A stretch of DNA of 41,076 bases, taken from assembly GCA_002687015.1 (NCBI GenBank), contig NYZB01000269.1:1-41076 (forward strand). The letters run 5' to 3'. Each line of letters begins with the position of its first letter. Position 1 is the first letter of the stretch. Source of the DNA: Deltaproteobacteria bacterium. GTDB taxonomy: Bacteria; Myxococcota_A; UBA9160; UBA6930. The notes beneath the pieces were generated by a model. That model did no database searches, was not told the origin of the DNA, and saw only the letters and a list, made by a program, of their open reading frames with translations. A program made the position numbers and the translations under genes. Of this stretch, positions 7,748-16,412 are shown one piece after another.

Positions 7748-8968
7748 ATGAGCCAGGCGCTCGAGGGGATCGTGGTCGTCGATCTGACCCGTGAGTTCTA
7801 TGCCTCGCTAGCCGGCGCGCTGCTCGGCGACTTCGGCGCGACCGTGATCCGGGTCGAGGATCTGGCCGATCCCCACGAGGTCGACCACGACCGCAACGGG
7901 ATGCACCCACCGGAACGCTGGAACTCGCTCGACGAGCTGGCCCATCGCAACAAGCAGAGTCTCGCAGTGGATCTCGATCAGGCGGAGGGCCGGGAGATCC
8001 TCTCGAAGCTCGTCGAGGGGGCCGACGTCTTCCTGACCGATCTGCCTTCGGCGACCCTCGACGAGAAGGGTTGGAGCTACGAGGGCCTCTGCGAGCGGAA
8101 GTCGGACATCGTGCTCGCGCGCGGCTCCGGCTTCGGGCCCCGCGGGCCGGACCGCGACCTGCTCGCCCTCGACGAGCTGGCGGCGGCTCGCACCGGCGCC
8201 ATGCCCACACTCCCCGAGCCCGGGCAGCCTCCCGTCTACAGCGGCGTCGGCCAGATGCAGACCTCCGTGATGCTCGCCCTCGGCATCATGCTCGCGCTCC
8301 ATCACCGCGACGAGTGCGGGGAAGGGCAGGTCGTGGATGCGTCGCTCTTCGGCGGCAACATGTACTCCCAGAGCCTCGACCTGCAGGCCTACCTCGCGAT
8401 CCGCGACGACCGCTTCCTCGAGCCGCTCTCACGCCTGGATTCCGGCAACCCCATGAGCGGCCCGATGTACCCGAGCGACGACGGCCGCTGGGTCACGCTG
8501 GCCATGCCGGACACGGACAAGTACTGGCCGAGCTTCGCCGAGGTCGTGGGCCTGGAAGCCGACGACCCGCGCTTCGACAGCCACGAGAAGCGCTGCGGCG
8601 AGAATCGCCTCTTGATGATGCAGGTGCTCGACGAGCGCTTCCGGACCAAGCCCGGCTCCCACTGGAAGCGGGAGCTCGACGCGAGGCAGCTGCCCGCCGA
8701 CGTCATCGAGACCTACGACTACCCCGCCTCCGATTCCAACGCCGCAGCGAACCGCTACATCCTGGACCTCGAACACCCGACGCATGGCGCCATCCAGAGC
8801 CTGGGCTTCCCGATCCACATGAGTGAGGGCACGGCCCGCCTGCGCCGCATGGCCCCCTGCGTCGGTCAACACGGCGCCGAGATCCTGCAGGAGCGGTTGG
8901 GCTACGAGGACGACCGCATCCTGGAGCTCGAGGCCGAGGGGATCCTGGGCGCGGGGTCGCGCTCGTGA
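7748..8968 (+). CDS. CaiB/BaiF family III CoA-transferase (catalytic Asp not found)
   Basis: A 406-residue protein with the fold and length of type III CoA-transferases, which move CoA between carboxylic acids. The N-terminal LEGIVVVDLTREFYASLAG, the LGDFGATVIRVED strand, HRNKQSLAVDL and the late RDECGEGQVVDASL block (188-200) are all present. In family III the catalytic Asp lies in a GD motif just before the helix leading to the AL..R segment. Its two downstream neighbours have Asp there (residue 171 in each), but here the stretch reads GVGQMQTSVML and is two residues shorter, with no acidic residue. It may therefore be inactive alone and act as one subunit of a heteromer with the next gene, which it overlaps by four bases (GTGA). 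Confidence 0.85.
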   Translation: MSQALEGIVVVDLTREFYASLAGALLGDFGATVIRVEDLADPHEVDHDRNGMHPPERWNSLDELAHRNKQSLAVDLDQAEGREILSKLVEGADVFLTDLPSATLDEKGWSYEGLCERKSDIVLARGSGFGPRGPDRDLLALDELAAARTGAMPTLPEPGQPPVYSGVGQMQTSVMLALGIMLALHHRDECGEGQVVDASLFGGNMYSQSLDLQAYLAIRDDRFLEPLSRLDSGNPMSGPMYPSDDGRWVTLAMPDTDKYWPSFAEVVGLEADDPRFDSHEKRCGENRLLMMQVLDERFRTKPGSHWKRELDARQLPADVIETYDYPASDSNAAANRYILDLEHPTHGAIQSLGFPIHMSEGTARLRRMAPCVGQHGAEILQERLGYEDDRILELEAEGILGAGSRS

Positions 8969-10185
8969 CGAAGGCACTCGACGGCATCCGGGTCCTCGAC
9001 CTGACCCAGTGGCTGCAGGGGCCGGTCTGCGCCCAGTACCTGGCCGACTTCGGCGCCGAGGTCATCCACGTCGAGCGCCCCGTCTCCGGTGACGGCGCGC
9101 GCGGTGTGCGCTCCATCAAGGCTCTCGCGATCGGCGACTGGAACCAGTACTTCCAGGTGATCAATCGCAACAAGAAGAGTCTCGCGATCGACCTCAAGAA
9201 CCCGGAGGGTCAGGAGCTCTTCTACGAGCTGGTCGAGAAGTCGGACGTCCTCCTGTCGAACTTCGTGCCCGAGAACCTGAAGGCCTGGGGGCTCACCTGG
9301 GAGAAGCTCCGCGAGAGGAACCCGCGCCTCGTCTTCGCCACCAATACGGGCTACGGCCACGCCCGTGAGATCAACCGGCCCTCCTATGACATCAACGTGC
9401 AGGCGCTGACGGGCCTCATGACCCGGCAGGGCGAGCCCGGCGAGCCTCCGATCTATCTCGGCATGGGCTCCGGGGACACCTACGGAGGCCTGATGTCCGC
9501 CTTCGGGATCATGGTCGCGCTCCACCAGCGGCGCCGGACGGGCCGCGGCCAGTACCTCGACGCCTCCCTCTACGGCGCGCAGCTCTTCATGGCCGCCCCG
9601 ACCCTCCAGCCCTTCCTGGCCTCCCGCGCGCCCGAGCGGTCGCGCTACTCGATGCAGCAGTCGCGCAAGGGGGCCAGGAACCCGCTCTGGAACTGCTACA
9701 GGGCAGAGGACAAGTGGGTCTTCCTGTGCCTCGCGAACACGGACGACAACTGGTCGCTGCTGTGCCGGAGCCTCGAGGGATCGGAGCTGGCTTCCGACGC
9801 GCGCTTCGACAGCGCGGAGAAGCGGGCCGAGCACAACACGGAGCTGATCGCGCTCCTCGACGAGCTCCTCCTGGGTCGCCGTGCCGGAGAGTGGATCGAG
9901 AGCTGGAGAAGCCTCGGAATCGCCGCCGCTCCGATCCAGACGATGAAGGACCTTGCCGAGGACCCGCAGGCCTGGGAGAACGACTACTTCCTCAAGGCGC
10001 ACTGCGACGAAGTAAACCGGGAGGTCGAGATCCGCGGCCTGCCCATCACCCTGAGCAAGACGCCGGGAAGCGTGGAGAGCCTCGGCCCCGAGCTCGGGCA
10101 GGACACCGAGCTCATCCTTGCCGACGTGCTCGGCATGGATTGGGATCGCATCGGCGAGCTCAAGGAGCGGGGTGTCATCCCGTGA
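8965..10185 (+). CDS. CaiB/BaiF family III CoA-transferase
   Basis: A 406-residue type III CoA-transferase. It begins KALDGIRVLDLTQWLQGP and carries the expected nucleotide-binding segments NRNKKSLAIDL (67-77) and ADFGAEVIHVE (27-37). The likely catalytic aspartate is Asp171 in MGSGDTYGG, followed by the ALHQRRRTGRGQYLDASL block (185-201). It starts at a GTG overlapping the previous stop codon and itself ends in a GTGA overlap with the next gene, so all three CaiB genes are tightly coupled. It has exactly the same length as the preceding, apparently Asp-less paralogue, which suggests an obligate pair. Substrates are unknown. Confidence 0.9.
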   Translation: MTKALDGIRVLDLTQWLQGPVCAQYLADFGAEVIHVERPVSGDGARGVRSIKALAIGDWNQYFQVINRNKKSLAIDLKNPEGQELFYELVEKSDVLLSNFVPENLKAWGLTWEKLRERNPRLVFATNTGYGHAREINRPSYDINVQALTGLMTRQGEPGEPPIYLGMGSGDTYGGLMSAFGIMVALHQRRRTGRGQYLDASLYGAQLFMAAPTLQPFLASRAPERSRYSMQQSRKGARNPLWNCYRAEDKWVFLCLANTDDNWSLLCRSLEGSELASDARFDSAEKRAEHNTELIALLDELLLGRRAGEWIESWRSLGIAAAPIQTMKDLAEDPQAWENDYFLKAHCDEVNREVEIRGLPITLSKTPGSVESLGPELGQDTELILADVLGMDWDRIGELKERGVIP

Positions 10186-11411
10186 GCGACGCCGCGAAGG
10201 GCCCGCTCGCGGGAATCCGCGTGCTCGACATGGCCACCATGCTGGCGGGGCCCTACGGGGCGACCCTGATGGGCGACCTCGGAGCCGACGTCATCAAGGT
10301 GGAATCCCACCGGGGCGACGACAGCCGCCACCTCGGGCCCGAGCGCGGCGGGGGGCACTCGCCGTACTTGAGTCTCAACCGGAGCAAGCGGGCGATCGTC
10401 GTCGAGCTGAAGCGCGAAGCGGGCCGGGAGGTCTTCGGGCGCCTGGCCGCGACGACGGACGTCCTGATCACGAACATCCGGGAGCCGGCGCTCTCGAAGC
10501 TGGGCCTGAACTACGAGCAGGTCCGAGAGCACCGGCCGGACATCATCTGGATCGGCGTCACGGCCTTCGGCGCCGACGGGCCCTACGCGGGTCGGCCCGG
10601 CATCGACTTCCTGGCCCAGGGCTTCGGGGGGCTCCTGGCGTTGAACGGAGAGCCCGCGGGAGAGCCGGTGCGGGTGACCGTTCCGATGATCGACGTGATG
10701 ACCTCCCTGCTCGTCAGCACGGCGGCGCTCACGGCGTTGCGGACACGGGACGAGACCGGCGAGGGCCAGCGCATCGACATCTCGCTGCTCGACGCCTTGC
10801 TCCATGCCCAGGCCAGTGCCCTGGGCACCTATCTCGTCGCGGGTGAGGTGACGCCGCGTACCGGCAACCGCAGCCTCTACTTCGCGCCCTCGGGCATCTA
10901 CACCTGTGGCGACGGCCGGAAGGCCGTCATCACCTGTCCTTCCGAGAAGTTCTTCCGCAACCTCTGCATGGCCCTCGATGTCGAGTGGGCCGACGACGAA
11001 CGCTTCTGCAACATCGACCGCCGCCTCGCCAACGAGGACGAGCTGGATCGCCTGATCGACGCGCGCTGCAAGGACTTCGGGGTCGACGAGCTGCAGGAAC
11101 GGCTGGTGGCGGCGGACGTGCTCTGTGCGCCCGTCAACGGCGCGGCCGAGGTGGCCGAGGACCCCCAGATCAAGCACAACCGGATGATCGTGACCGTGGA
11201 CCATCCGAAGCTCGGGCCCCTGGATGTCACAGGCGTGCCGATCCACTTCCACGGGACGCCCTGCGAGGTGCGCCAGCCGCCGCCCCTCCAGGGCCAGCAC
11301 AGCGAGGAGCTGCTGCGCGAGCTCGGCTACGCCTCCGGCGAGATCGCGAACCTCGTCTCGAAGGAAGTGGTCGCAACCCACGCCGAGATCGAGGAGGCGC
11401 GAAGGCGTTGA
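10182..11411 (+). CDS. CaiB/BaiF family III CoA-transferase
   Basis: A 409-residue type III CoA-transferase, third in a row. The start GTG at 10182 overlaps the previous TGA; the frame is open further upstream but only as a shadow of the previous gene. Key segments are GIRVLDMATMLAGPYGA (11-27), GDLGADVIKVES (31-42), NRSKRAIVVELK (66-77), the probable catalytic Asp171 in VPMIDVMTS and the ALRTRDETGEGQRIDISLLD block (185-204). This copy is closer to formyl-CoA:oxalate and carnitine-type members than the two upstream copies. It is the last gene before the 85-bp palindromic element at 11450 and the convergent BadI-like gene. Confidence 0.9.
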   Translation: MSDAAKGPLAGIRVLDMATMLAGPYGATLMGDLGADVIKVESHRGDDSRHLGPERGGGHSPYLSLNRSKRAIVVELKREAGREVFGRLAATTDVLITNIREPALSKLGLNYEQVREHRPDIIWIGVTAFGADGPYAGRPGIDFLAQGFGGLLALNGEPAGEPVRVTVPMIDVMTSLLVSTAALTALRTRDETGEGQRIDISLLDALLHAQASALGTYLVAGEVTPRTGNRSLYFAPSGIYTCGDGRKAVITCPSEKFFRNLCMALDVEWADDERFCNIDRRLANEDELDRLIDARCKDFGVDELQERLVAADVLCAPVNGAAEVAEDPQIKHNRMIVTVDHPKLGPLDVTGVPIHFHGTPCEVRQPPPLQGQHSEELLRELGYASGEIANLVSKEVVATHAEIEEARRR

Positions 11412-11449
11412 GACGCTCCCCCGCCCGCGGTCGGCTCCACGCCTTCGGG

Positions 11450-11534
11450 CTAGAGCCCGTCTCAGAAATATCCAGCATGCCCGGCCCTCCGAGGAAGGCC
11501 GACACGCGTTTCACATTTCTGAGACCGGCTCTAG
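11450..11534 (+). repeat. 85-bp palindromic element, copy 1
   Basis: An element bounded by CTAG at both ends, with terminal arms CTAGAGCCCGTCTCAGAAAT (left) and ATTTCTGAGACCGGCTCTAG (right) that pair over 18 of 20 positions, and a GC-rich core with a second small palindrome around CCTCCGAGG. A second copy of exactly the same length occurs at 30163-30247 in opposite orientation; by hand alignment 67 of 85 positions match without gaps. It lies between the convergent ends of a CaiB gene (38 bases away) and the BadI-like gene. The last CTAG provides the TAG stop of the latter (11533-11531). It may act as a bidirectional terminator, a REP-like sequence or a miniature mobile element. Confidence 0.8.
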
Positions 11535-12412
11535 TCGCCCTCGCTCTCGTAGTCGTCGATGAGCTGCTGGCGCATCTGGCTCTCCTTGCTGCGAAGGCTC
11601 CAGAAGCGGGGCGGGCGCTTCTCGGTGAAGGAGGCTCCGCCCTCCTTTCCCTCGGGCATGTCGAACCAGTCCGGGTAGAACTGGCTGGAGATGACGCCCA
11701 TCTCGGCGTACCCGTCCATCTCCTGGTCGAAGCTCGCCTTCAGGATCTCGAGGCAGCCGGGGCTTACGGCGAGGAGTTCCTCGCACCACTGATCGATCTC
11801 CTGCTCCATGGCGTCGAGGGGGACCACCTTGTTGACCAGCCCCATCTGCAGGGCCTGCTCGGCGGGATAGCGGCGGCACAGCATCCACATCTCGCGCGCC
11901 CGCTTGGCGCCGATCACCTTGGTGAGATAGGGCACGAAGAACCCGTCGGCGGGGCTCGAGACCTTGGGTCCAGCCTGGCCGAACTTGGCGTTGTCCGCCG
12001 CGATGGTGAAGTCGCAGCAGTAGGCCATGTGGTTGTGCCCGCCCAGGCAGTAGCCCTGCACGGCGGCGAGGATCGGCTTTCGCGAGAGGCGGATCAGGCG
12101 GTTGTGGGGGTACCGGTTGTAGAAGGCCTCCCGCAGGCCCCACTTCTCCCACTCCACGTCGCCGCCGACCCCGAAGTGCTTTCCCTTGCCGGCCACCACG
12201 ATCAGGCCGATCGAGGTGTCGTGGTTGGCGTCGTAGAAGGCGCGGAACATCTCGTCGACCGTGGCGAGGGTCATGACGTTGTACTTCTCGGGCTTGTTGA
12301 TCGTGACCCGGGCCATGCCTCCCTCGAGCCCGTCGTGCCATTTCTTCTCGTAGAGGATCTCCTCGAAGTCGAGGCCCTCTCCCTGGACCGTCTGCCACTC
12401 GCTCCAACCCAT
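11531..12412 (-). CDS. BadI-like crotonase (2-ketocyclohexanecarboxyl-CoA hydrolase type)
   Basis: A 293-residue crotonase-fold protein. It resembles BadI and MenB more than ordinary enoyl-CoA hydratases: the opening FEEILYEKKW...ARVTINKPEKYN (16-45), the GGHNHMAYCCDFTIA segment (124-138), FGQAGPKV (144-151) and AKRAREMWMLCRRYPAEQALQMGLVNKVVP (169-198) follow the BadI pattern closely. BadI opens the six-membered ring of 2-ketocyclohexanecarboxyl-CoA by a reverse Claisen/Dieckmann hydrolysis. The protein is some 30 residues longer than BadI at its C-terminus. A GGAGG lies 14 bases before the ATG. It is the only minus-strand gene within the long plus-strand run and is divergent from the molybdenum hydroxylase genes. 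A ring-cleaving role is inferred; a related alicyclic beta-keto substrate is equally possible. Confidence 0.75.
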   Translation of the reverse strand: MGWSEWQTVQGEGLDFEEILYEKKWHDGLEGGMARVTINKPEKYNVMTLATVDEMFRAFYDANHDTSIGLIVVAGKGKHFGVGGDVEWEKWGLREAFYNRYPHNRLIRLSRKPILAAVQGYCLGGHNHMAYCCDFTIAADNAKFGQAGPKVSSPADGFFVPYLTKVIGAKRAREMWMLCRRYPAEQALQMGLVNKVVPLDAMEQEIDQWCEELLAVSPGCLEILKASFDQEMDGYAEMGVISSQFYPDWFDMPEGKEGGASFTEKRPPRFWSLRSKESQMRQQLIDDYESEGD

Positions 12413-12489
12413 CGGACATCACCCTCCTCGCCCCGTGTCCGCGACTTCCGGGCGCGCGGGGAGGACCATGATACGCAACTGGAGGGGGG

Positions 12490-12516
12490 GTGGGAGTCCG
12501 CTGGTCCCGCTCCCAC
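12490..12516. promoter_or_regulatory. Inverted repeat in the divergent spacer before the hydroxylase genes
   Basis: GTGGGAG (12490-12496) and CTCCCAC (12510-12516) are exact complements 13 bases apart, in the 122-base gap between the BadI-like gene and the flavoprotein subunit gene. It could be an operator or a leader hairpin. The GGAGG ribosome site of the downstream gene (12522-12526) lies just after it. No clear promoter boxes were found. Confidence 0.3.
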
Positions 12517-12534
12517 CGCGACGGAGGCGCCCGC

Positions 12535-13437
12535 ATGAAGCCCGCCCGTTTCGAATACGCCGCTCCCCACACACTGCACGAGGCCGTTTCGCTGCTCCAG
12601 CAGCACGAGGACGAGGACGTGAAGATCCTCGCAGGGGGCCAGAGCCTGGTCCCGCTGCTGAACATGCGGATGGCGCGCCCCGAGCTCCTGGTCGATCTCA
12701 ACCGGATCGGCGAGCTGCAGTACATCCGGGAAGAGGACGGTTGGCTGGCCATCGGCGCGATGACCCGCAAGCGCGCCGTCGAGGAGTCGGAGCTGGTGCG
12801 CCAGCGGCAGCCCGTCCTCTTCGAGGCGACCAAGCTGGTGGGGCACCCGCAGATCCGAAACCGTGGCACCGTGGGTGGCTCGATGGCCCATGCCGACCCC
12901 GCTGCGGAGTACCCGGCGCTCGCCCTGGTCCTGGGCGCCGAGATGCGGGCGGTGGGCCCCGGGGGTGAGCGGCGCATCGCGGCCGAGGACTTCTTCCAGA
13001 GTTACCTGATGACCGCACTCGAGCCCGTCGAGGTGCTGACCGAGGTGCGGGTGCCGGTCCTCGAAGCGGAGACGGGCTGGTCCTTCCTGGAGGTGGCACG
13101 CCGGCACGGCGACTTCGCCCTGGGCGGCGCGACGGCCCTCGTCCGGCTCGACGGCGGCGGGAGCATCTCCCAGGCCCGCATCGTGCTCTTCGGCCTGAGC
13201 GCCGGTTCGGTTCGCCTCGAGGAGGTGGAAGGGCTGCTGATCGGGCAACGGCCCGGCGACGCCCTCTACGAAGAAGCGGGGGCCCTGGCGAGCCGCGGGC
13301 TCGAGGATCCCCTCTCGGACACCCATGCCTCGGCGGAGTACCGCCGCCACCTGGCGGGGGTCCTGACGAAGCGCGCCCTCGGCGAAGCGGTCGGGCGGCT
13401 CGGAGCGGGCCAGCCGAGTGAGGAGGGAAGAGGATGA
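12535..13437 (+). CDS. Xanthine dehydrogenase family, FAD-binding (medium) subunit
   Basis: A 300-residue FAD subunit of a three-component molybdenum hydroxylase (CoxM/CutM/HbaD type). Both FAD motifs are clear: AGGQSLVPLLNMRMA (33-47) and NRGTVGGSMAHADPAAEYP (109-127). The C-terminal CoxM-type domain follows. It passes electrons from the 2Fe-2S subunit to an acceptor. The ATG at 12535 has GGAGG nine bases upstream; the frame is open earlier but without conserved sequence. It overlaps the 2Fe-2S subunit gene by four bases (ATGA). The order medium, small, large is that of many CO-dehydrogenase-like and aryl-CoA hydroxylase operons. Confidence 0.92.
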   Translation: MKPARFEYAAPHTLHEAVSLLQQHEDEDVKILAGGQSLVPLLNMRMARPELLVDLNRIGELQYIREEDGWLAIGAMTRKRAVEESELVRQRQPVLFEATKLVGHPQIRNRGTVGGSMAHADPAAEYPALALVLGAEMRAVGPGGERRIAAEDFFQSYLMTALEPVEVLTEVRVPVLEAETGWSFLEVARRHGDFALGGATALVRLDGGGSISQARIVLFGLSAGSVRLEEVEGLLIGQRPGDALYEEAGALASRGLEDPLSDTHASAEYRRHLAGVLTKRALGEAVGRLGAGQPSEEGRG

Positions 13438-13940
13438 CGACGCAGCAGACGATCTCCGTGACGGTCAACGGCACGACGCACGAGGCGCTGGTCGACCCGC
13501 GAACCACGCTCGCTGATTTCCTGCGCGGCGAGCTCGCCCTGACGGGCACCCACGTGGGTTGCGAGCACGGTGTCTGCGGGGCCTGCACGGTGCTGCTGGA
13601 GGGCCGATCGGTGCGCTCCTGCTTGATGCTGGCGGTGCAGGCGGATGGGACGAGTCTGACCACCGTCGAGGGCATGGAGGAGGACGGCAACCTGCATCCG
13701 ATCCAGCTGGCCTTCGTCGAGGAGCACGGGCTCCAGTGCGGCTTCTGCACCCCTGGCTTCCTGATGACCGTGCGAGAGCTGCTCGAGAACAGCCCGGATC
13801 CCAGCGACGAGGAGATCCGGGACGCGCTCGGGGGCCAGATCTGCCGCTGTACCGGCTACCAGTCGATCCTGCGCTCGGTGAAGCTCGCCGCCGCCAAGCT
13901 CCAGGGCGCTCCCCTCGCAGGTACCACCGAGAGCCCCTAG
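13434..13940 (+). CDS. Xanthine dehydrogenase family, 2Fe-2S (small) subunit
   Basis: A 168-residue iron-sulfur subunit with the two expected [2Fe-2S] clusters. The plant-ferredoxin-type cluster uses C43, C48, C51 and C63 (CEHGVCGAC...C). The second, four-helix-bundle cluster uses C102, C105, C137 and C139 (CGFC and CRC). These relay electrons from the molybdenum centre to FAD. Length is normal for the family. It starts inside the stop codon of the FAD subunit gene and is followed after 24 bases by the large subunit gene, so the three are one transcriptional unit. Confidence 0.95.
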   Translation: MTTQQTISVTVNGTTHEALVDPRTTLADFLRGELALTGTHVGCEHGVCGACTVLLEGRSVRSCLMLAVQADGTSLTTVEGMEEDGNLHPIQLAFVEEHGLQCGFCTPGFLMTVRELLENSPDPSDEEIRDALGGQICRCTGYQSILRSVKLAAAKLQGAPLAGTTESP

Positions 13941-13964
13941 ACCTCCTCCGACCCGGGAGACCGT

Positions 13965-16400
13965 ATGTCCATCGAAATCCCCAAGACCCTCGACGACCTT
14001 CCCAACAGCTCGCCCCGCTGGGTCGGCCGCGGCGTCCCGCGCGTGGAGGACCCGCACCTCGTCACCGGACGCACGGAGTTCATCGACAACGTGGTCCTGC
14101 CGGGGATGCTGCACGCGGCCATCCTGCGCAGCCCCATCGCTCACGCCCGCATCCGGTCGGTCGACACCAGTCAGGCCGAGAAGTTGGCCGGGGTGTTCGC
14201 CGTGGTGACCGGCGAGGACGCAAAGCGCTGGAGTCTCCCGAGTCCCACGATGCCCGAGGAGTGGGGCACCCATTGCATGGCCACCGACAAGGTGCGCTAC
14301 GTCGGTGAGCCCGTGGCCGCCGTGGCTGCGGTGAACCGCTACGTCGCCGAAGACGCCATCGAGCTCATCGCCGTCGACTACGAGCCCCTCGAGCCCGTGG
14401 CCGACGCGGTGAAGGCGGTGGGGCCGGACGGCCCGCTGGTGATGGAGGAGAAAGGCACCAACGTCATGCTCCAGCGGGTCTTCACCTGGGGCGAAGTGGA
14501 CGAGGCCTTCGCAGACGCGGATCGCGTCTTCACCGAGAAGTTCCGCTGGCATCGCCTTGGCGCCAACCCCATGGAGACCTTCGGCGTGATCGCCCAATGG
14601 GATCCCGTGGACGAGAGCCTGACCCTGCGGGCGAGCGTCCAGTCGGCCCTGCACTTCGGGCTGGGCCGCGCCGCCGTCCTGGGTCTCGCCTCCAACAAGG
14701 TGCGCGTGATCCCCCACCCCCACGGCGGGAGCTTCGGGGGCAAGGGCGGCACCCGCGGCTGCGACGTCGCGGCGCTCCTGACCCGCAAGGCCGGCGGAAG
14801 GCCGGTCAAGTGGATCGAGGATCGCTCGGAGTACCTGACCGGCGGCGGAAGCCAGTCCTGGGATCGCCACTACGAGGTATCCCTCGCGGTGAAGAACGAC
14901 GGCCGTGTCACGGGCCTCCACGTCAAGCTGCTCGACGACATGGGGGCCACGGGCGAGGCCTTCGGCGCCGTCAACACGGTCAAGCCGCTGGCCTGCTTCA
15001 CCGGGCCCTACGCGATCCCGGTGGCGCGTTACGACCTGACGCTCGTCGCCACGAACAAGCTGCCCCAGAGCCCCTATCGCGGGATGGGGCCGCCGCCGCA
15101 CAACTACGTGCTCGAGCAGATGATGGACATCGCGGCGCGTGGTCTCGACATGGATCTCGCCGAGATCCGGCGCGTGAACTTCATCCCGAAGGGTGCCTTC
15201 CCCTACACCATCCCCAGCGGCAACGAGTACGACAGCGGCGACTACGAGGCCGTGCTCGACAAGGCCCTCGAGCTGGCGGACTACCCGGCGCTTCGCGATC
15301 AGCAGGCCGCGGCGCGCGCCGAGGGCCGCTGCGTGGGCATTGGCGTCGTGAGCGCCATCGAGCCCGGCGTCTTCGACTGGAACGCCTACGCGGTCGTCGG
15401 TGCGCAGGGAACCGGAGTGCCCGAGGGCGCCACGGTCAGCATCGACGTCCTGGGCAAGATCACCATCCGTGTGGGCTTCGCCATGGAGGGCCAGGGCCAG
15501 TACACCCTCGCCACGCAGCTCGTAGCGGACTACTTCTGCGTGGGCTTCGAGGACATCAAGGTCGTCGTCCTCGACACGCACTCGGCGCCACCGGCCTTCG
15601 GCCCGGGTGGGAGCCGCCTGGGTGTGGCCCTCACCGGTGCCGTGCTCGGTGCCTGCGAGCGACTCAAGGCAAAGCTCGTCAAGGTGGCGGCTGGGCTCTT
15701 CCAGATGGACGCGTCACAGGTCGACCTGGTGGACGGCAATCTCGTCGCCAAGGACGTGCCCGGCGTCGAGATGCCGATGGCCGCCGTGGCCGGCACCATG
15801 CTGGGACGCAGCGACCTGCTGCCGCCCGGTGTGGATCCGCGCCCCGAGGCGACCTACGTCTGGACCGCCCCCGGACGCACCGAGGCCGACGAGCAGGGCA
15901 GGGCGAAGACCTACCTGACCGCCGCCCAGGCGGTGCACGTGGTGATGGTCGAGCTGGATGAAGAGACCGGGCTCGTCGAGATACTCGAGTACTGCGTCGT
16001 CGACGATTGCGGTACGCGTCTCAACCCCGCCACCGTGGAGGGGCAGACCGAGGGAAGCATCGCCCAGGGCATCGGTGCGGCACTGCTCGAGGAGTACGTC
16101 TACGACGACCAGGCGCAGATCCTCACGTCGAGCTTCATGGACTATCTGCTCCCGACCGTCAACGAGGTGCCGGCCATGAAGAAGGGGATCGTCGTGACGC
16201 CCTCGCCCTTCACGCCGCTCGGCGCCAAGGGTTGTGGAGAGGGCGCGATGCACACCACCCCGGCCGCCGTCCTCTCCGCGATCAACGACGCTCTTCTGCC
16301 CCTGGGCGTCCGAGCGAACGAGGTGCCGGCGAGCCCGAACCGCCTATGGACCCTGATCCACGACGCGAAACCCCAAGCTGCGGGCGAAGGCCCCAGGTAG
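13965..16400 (+). CDS. Xanthine dehydrogenase family, molybdopterin (large) subunit
   Basis: An 811-residue catalytic subunit that would hydroxylate its substrate with oxygen from water at a Mo-cytosine-dinucleotide-type centre. Visible landmarks are the opening RWVGRGVPRVEDPHLVTG (18-35), GGSFGGKGG (254-262), the active-site loop SPYRGMGPPPHN (369-380) and the C-terminal catalytic glutamate Glu759 in GAKGCGEGAM. The loop lacks the AYxCSFR cysteine of true aerobic CO dehydrogenases, so CO oxidation is unlikely. Family members with nearby CoA genes hydroxylate or reduce aromatic or alicyclic CoA thioesters, or oxidise N-heterocycles and aldehydes. The abundance of acyl-CoA genes favours a CoA thioester, by inference. 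Confidence 0.92.
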   Translation: MSIEIPKTLDDLPNSSPRWVGRGVPRVEDPHLVTGRTEFIDNVVLPGMLHAAILRSPIAHARIRSVDTSQAEKLAGVFAVVTGEDAKRWSLPSPTMPEEWGTHCMATDKVRYVGEPVAAVAAVNRYVAEDAIELIAVDYEPLEPVADAVKAVGPDGPLVMEEKGTNVMLQRVFTWGEVDEAFADADRVFTEKFRWHRLGANPMETFGVIAQWDPVDESLTLRASVQSALHFGLGRAAVLGLASNKVRVIPHPHGGSFGGKGGTRGCDVAALLTRKAGGRPVKWIEDRSEYLTGGGSQSWDRHYEVSLAVKNDGRVTGLHVKLLDDMGATGEAFGAVNTVKPLACFTGPYAIPVARYDLTLVATNKLPQSPYRGMGPPPHNYVLEQMMDIAARGLDMDLAEIRRVNFIPKGAFPYTIPSGNEYDSGDYEAVLDKALELADYPALRDQQAAARAEGRCVGIGVVSAIEPGVFDWNAYAVVGAQGTGVPEGATVSIDVLGKITIRVGFAMEGQGQYTLATQLVADYFCVGFEDIKVVVLDTHSAPPAFGPGGSRLGVALTGAVLGACERLKAKLVKVAAGLFQMDASQVDLVDGNLVAKDVPGVEMPMAAVAGTMLGRSDLLPPGVDPRPEATYVWTAPGRTEADEQGRAKTYLTAAQAVHVVMVELDEETGLVEILEYCVVDDCGTRLNPATVEGQTEGSIAQGIGAALLEEYVYDDQAQILTSSFMDYLLPTVNEVPAMKKGIVVTPSPFTPLGAKGCGEGAMHTTPAAVLSAINDALLPLGVRANEVPASPNRLWTLIHDAKPQAAGEGPR

Positions 16401-16412
16401 AAGGAGAACGAC

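Noticed and set aside
13965-16400. Assignment of the large subunit as carbon monoxide dehydrogenase (CoxL)
   Set aside because: The active-site loop reads SPYRGMG and lacks the AYxCSFR cysteine of form I enzymes, so only family-level naming is justified.
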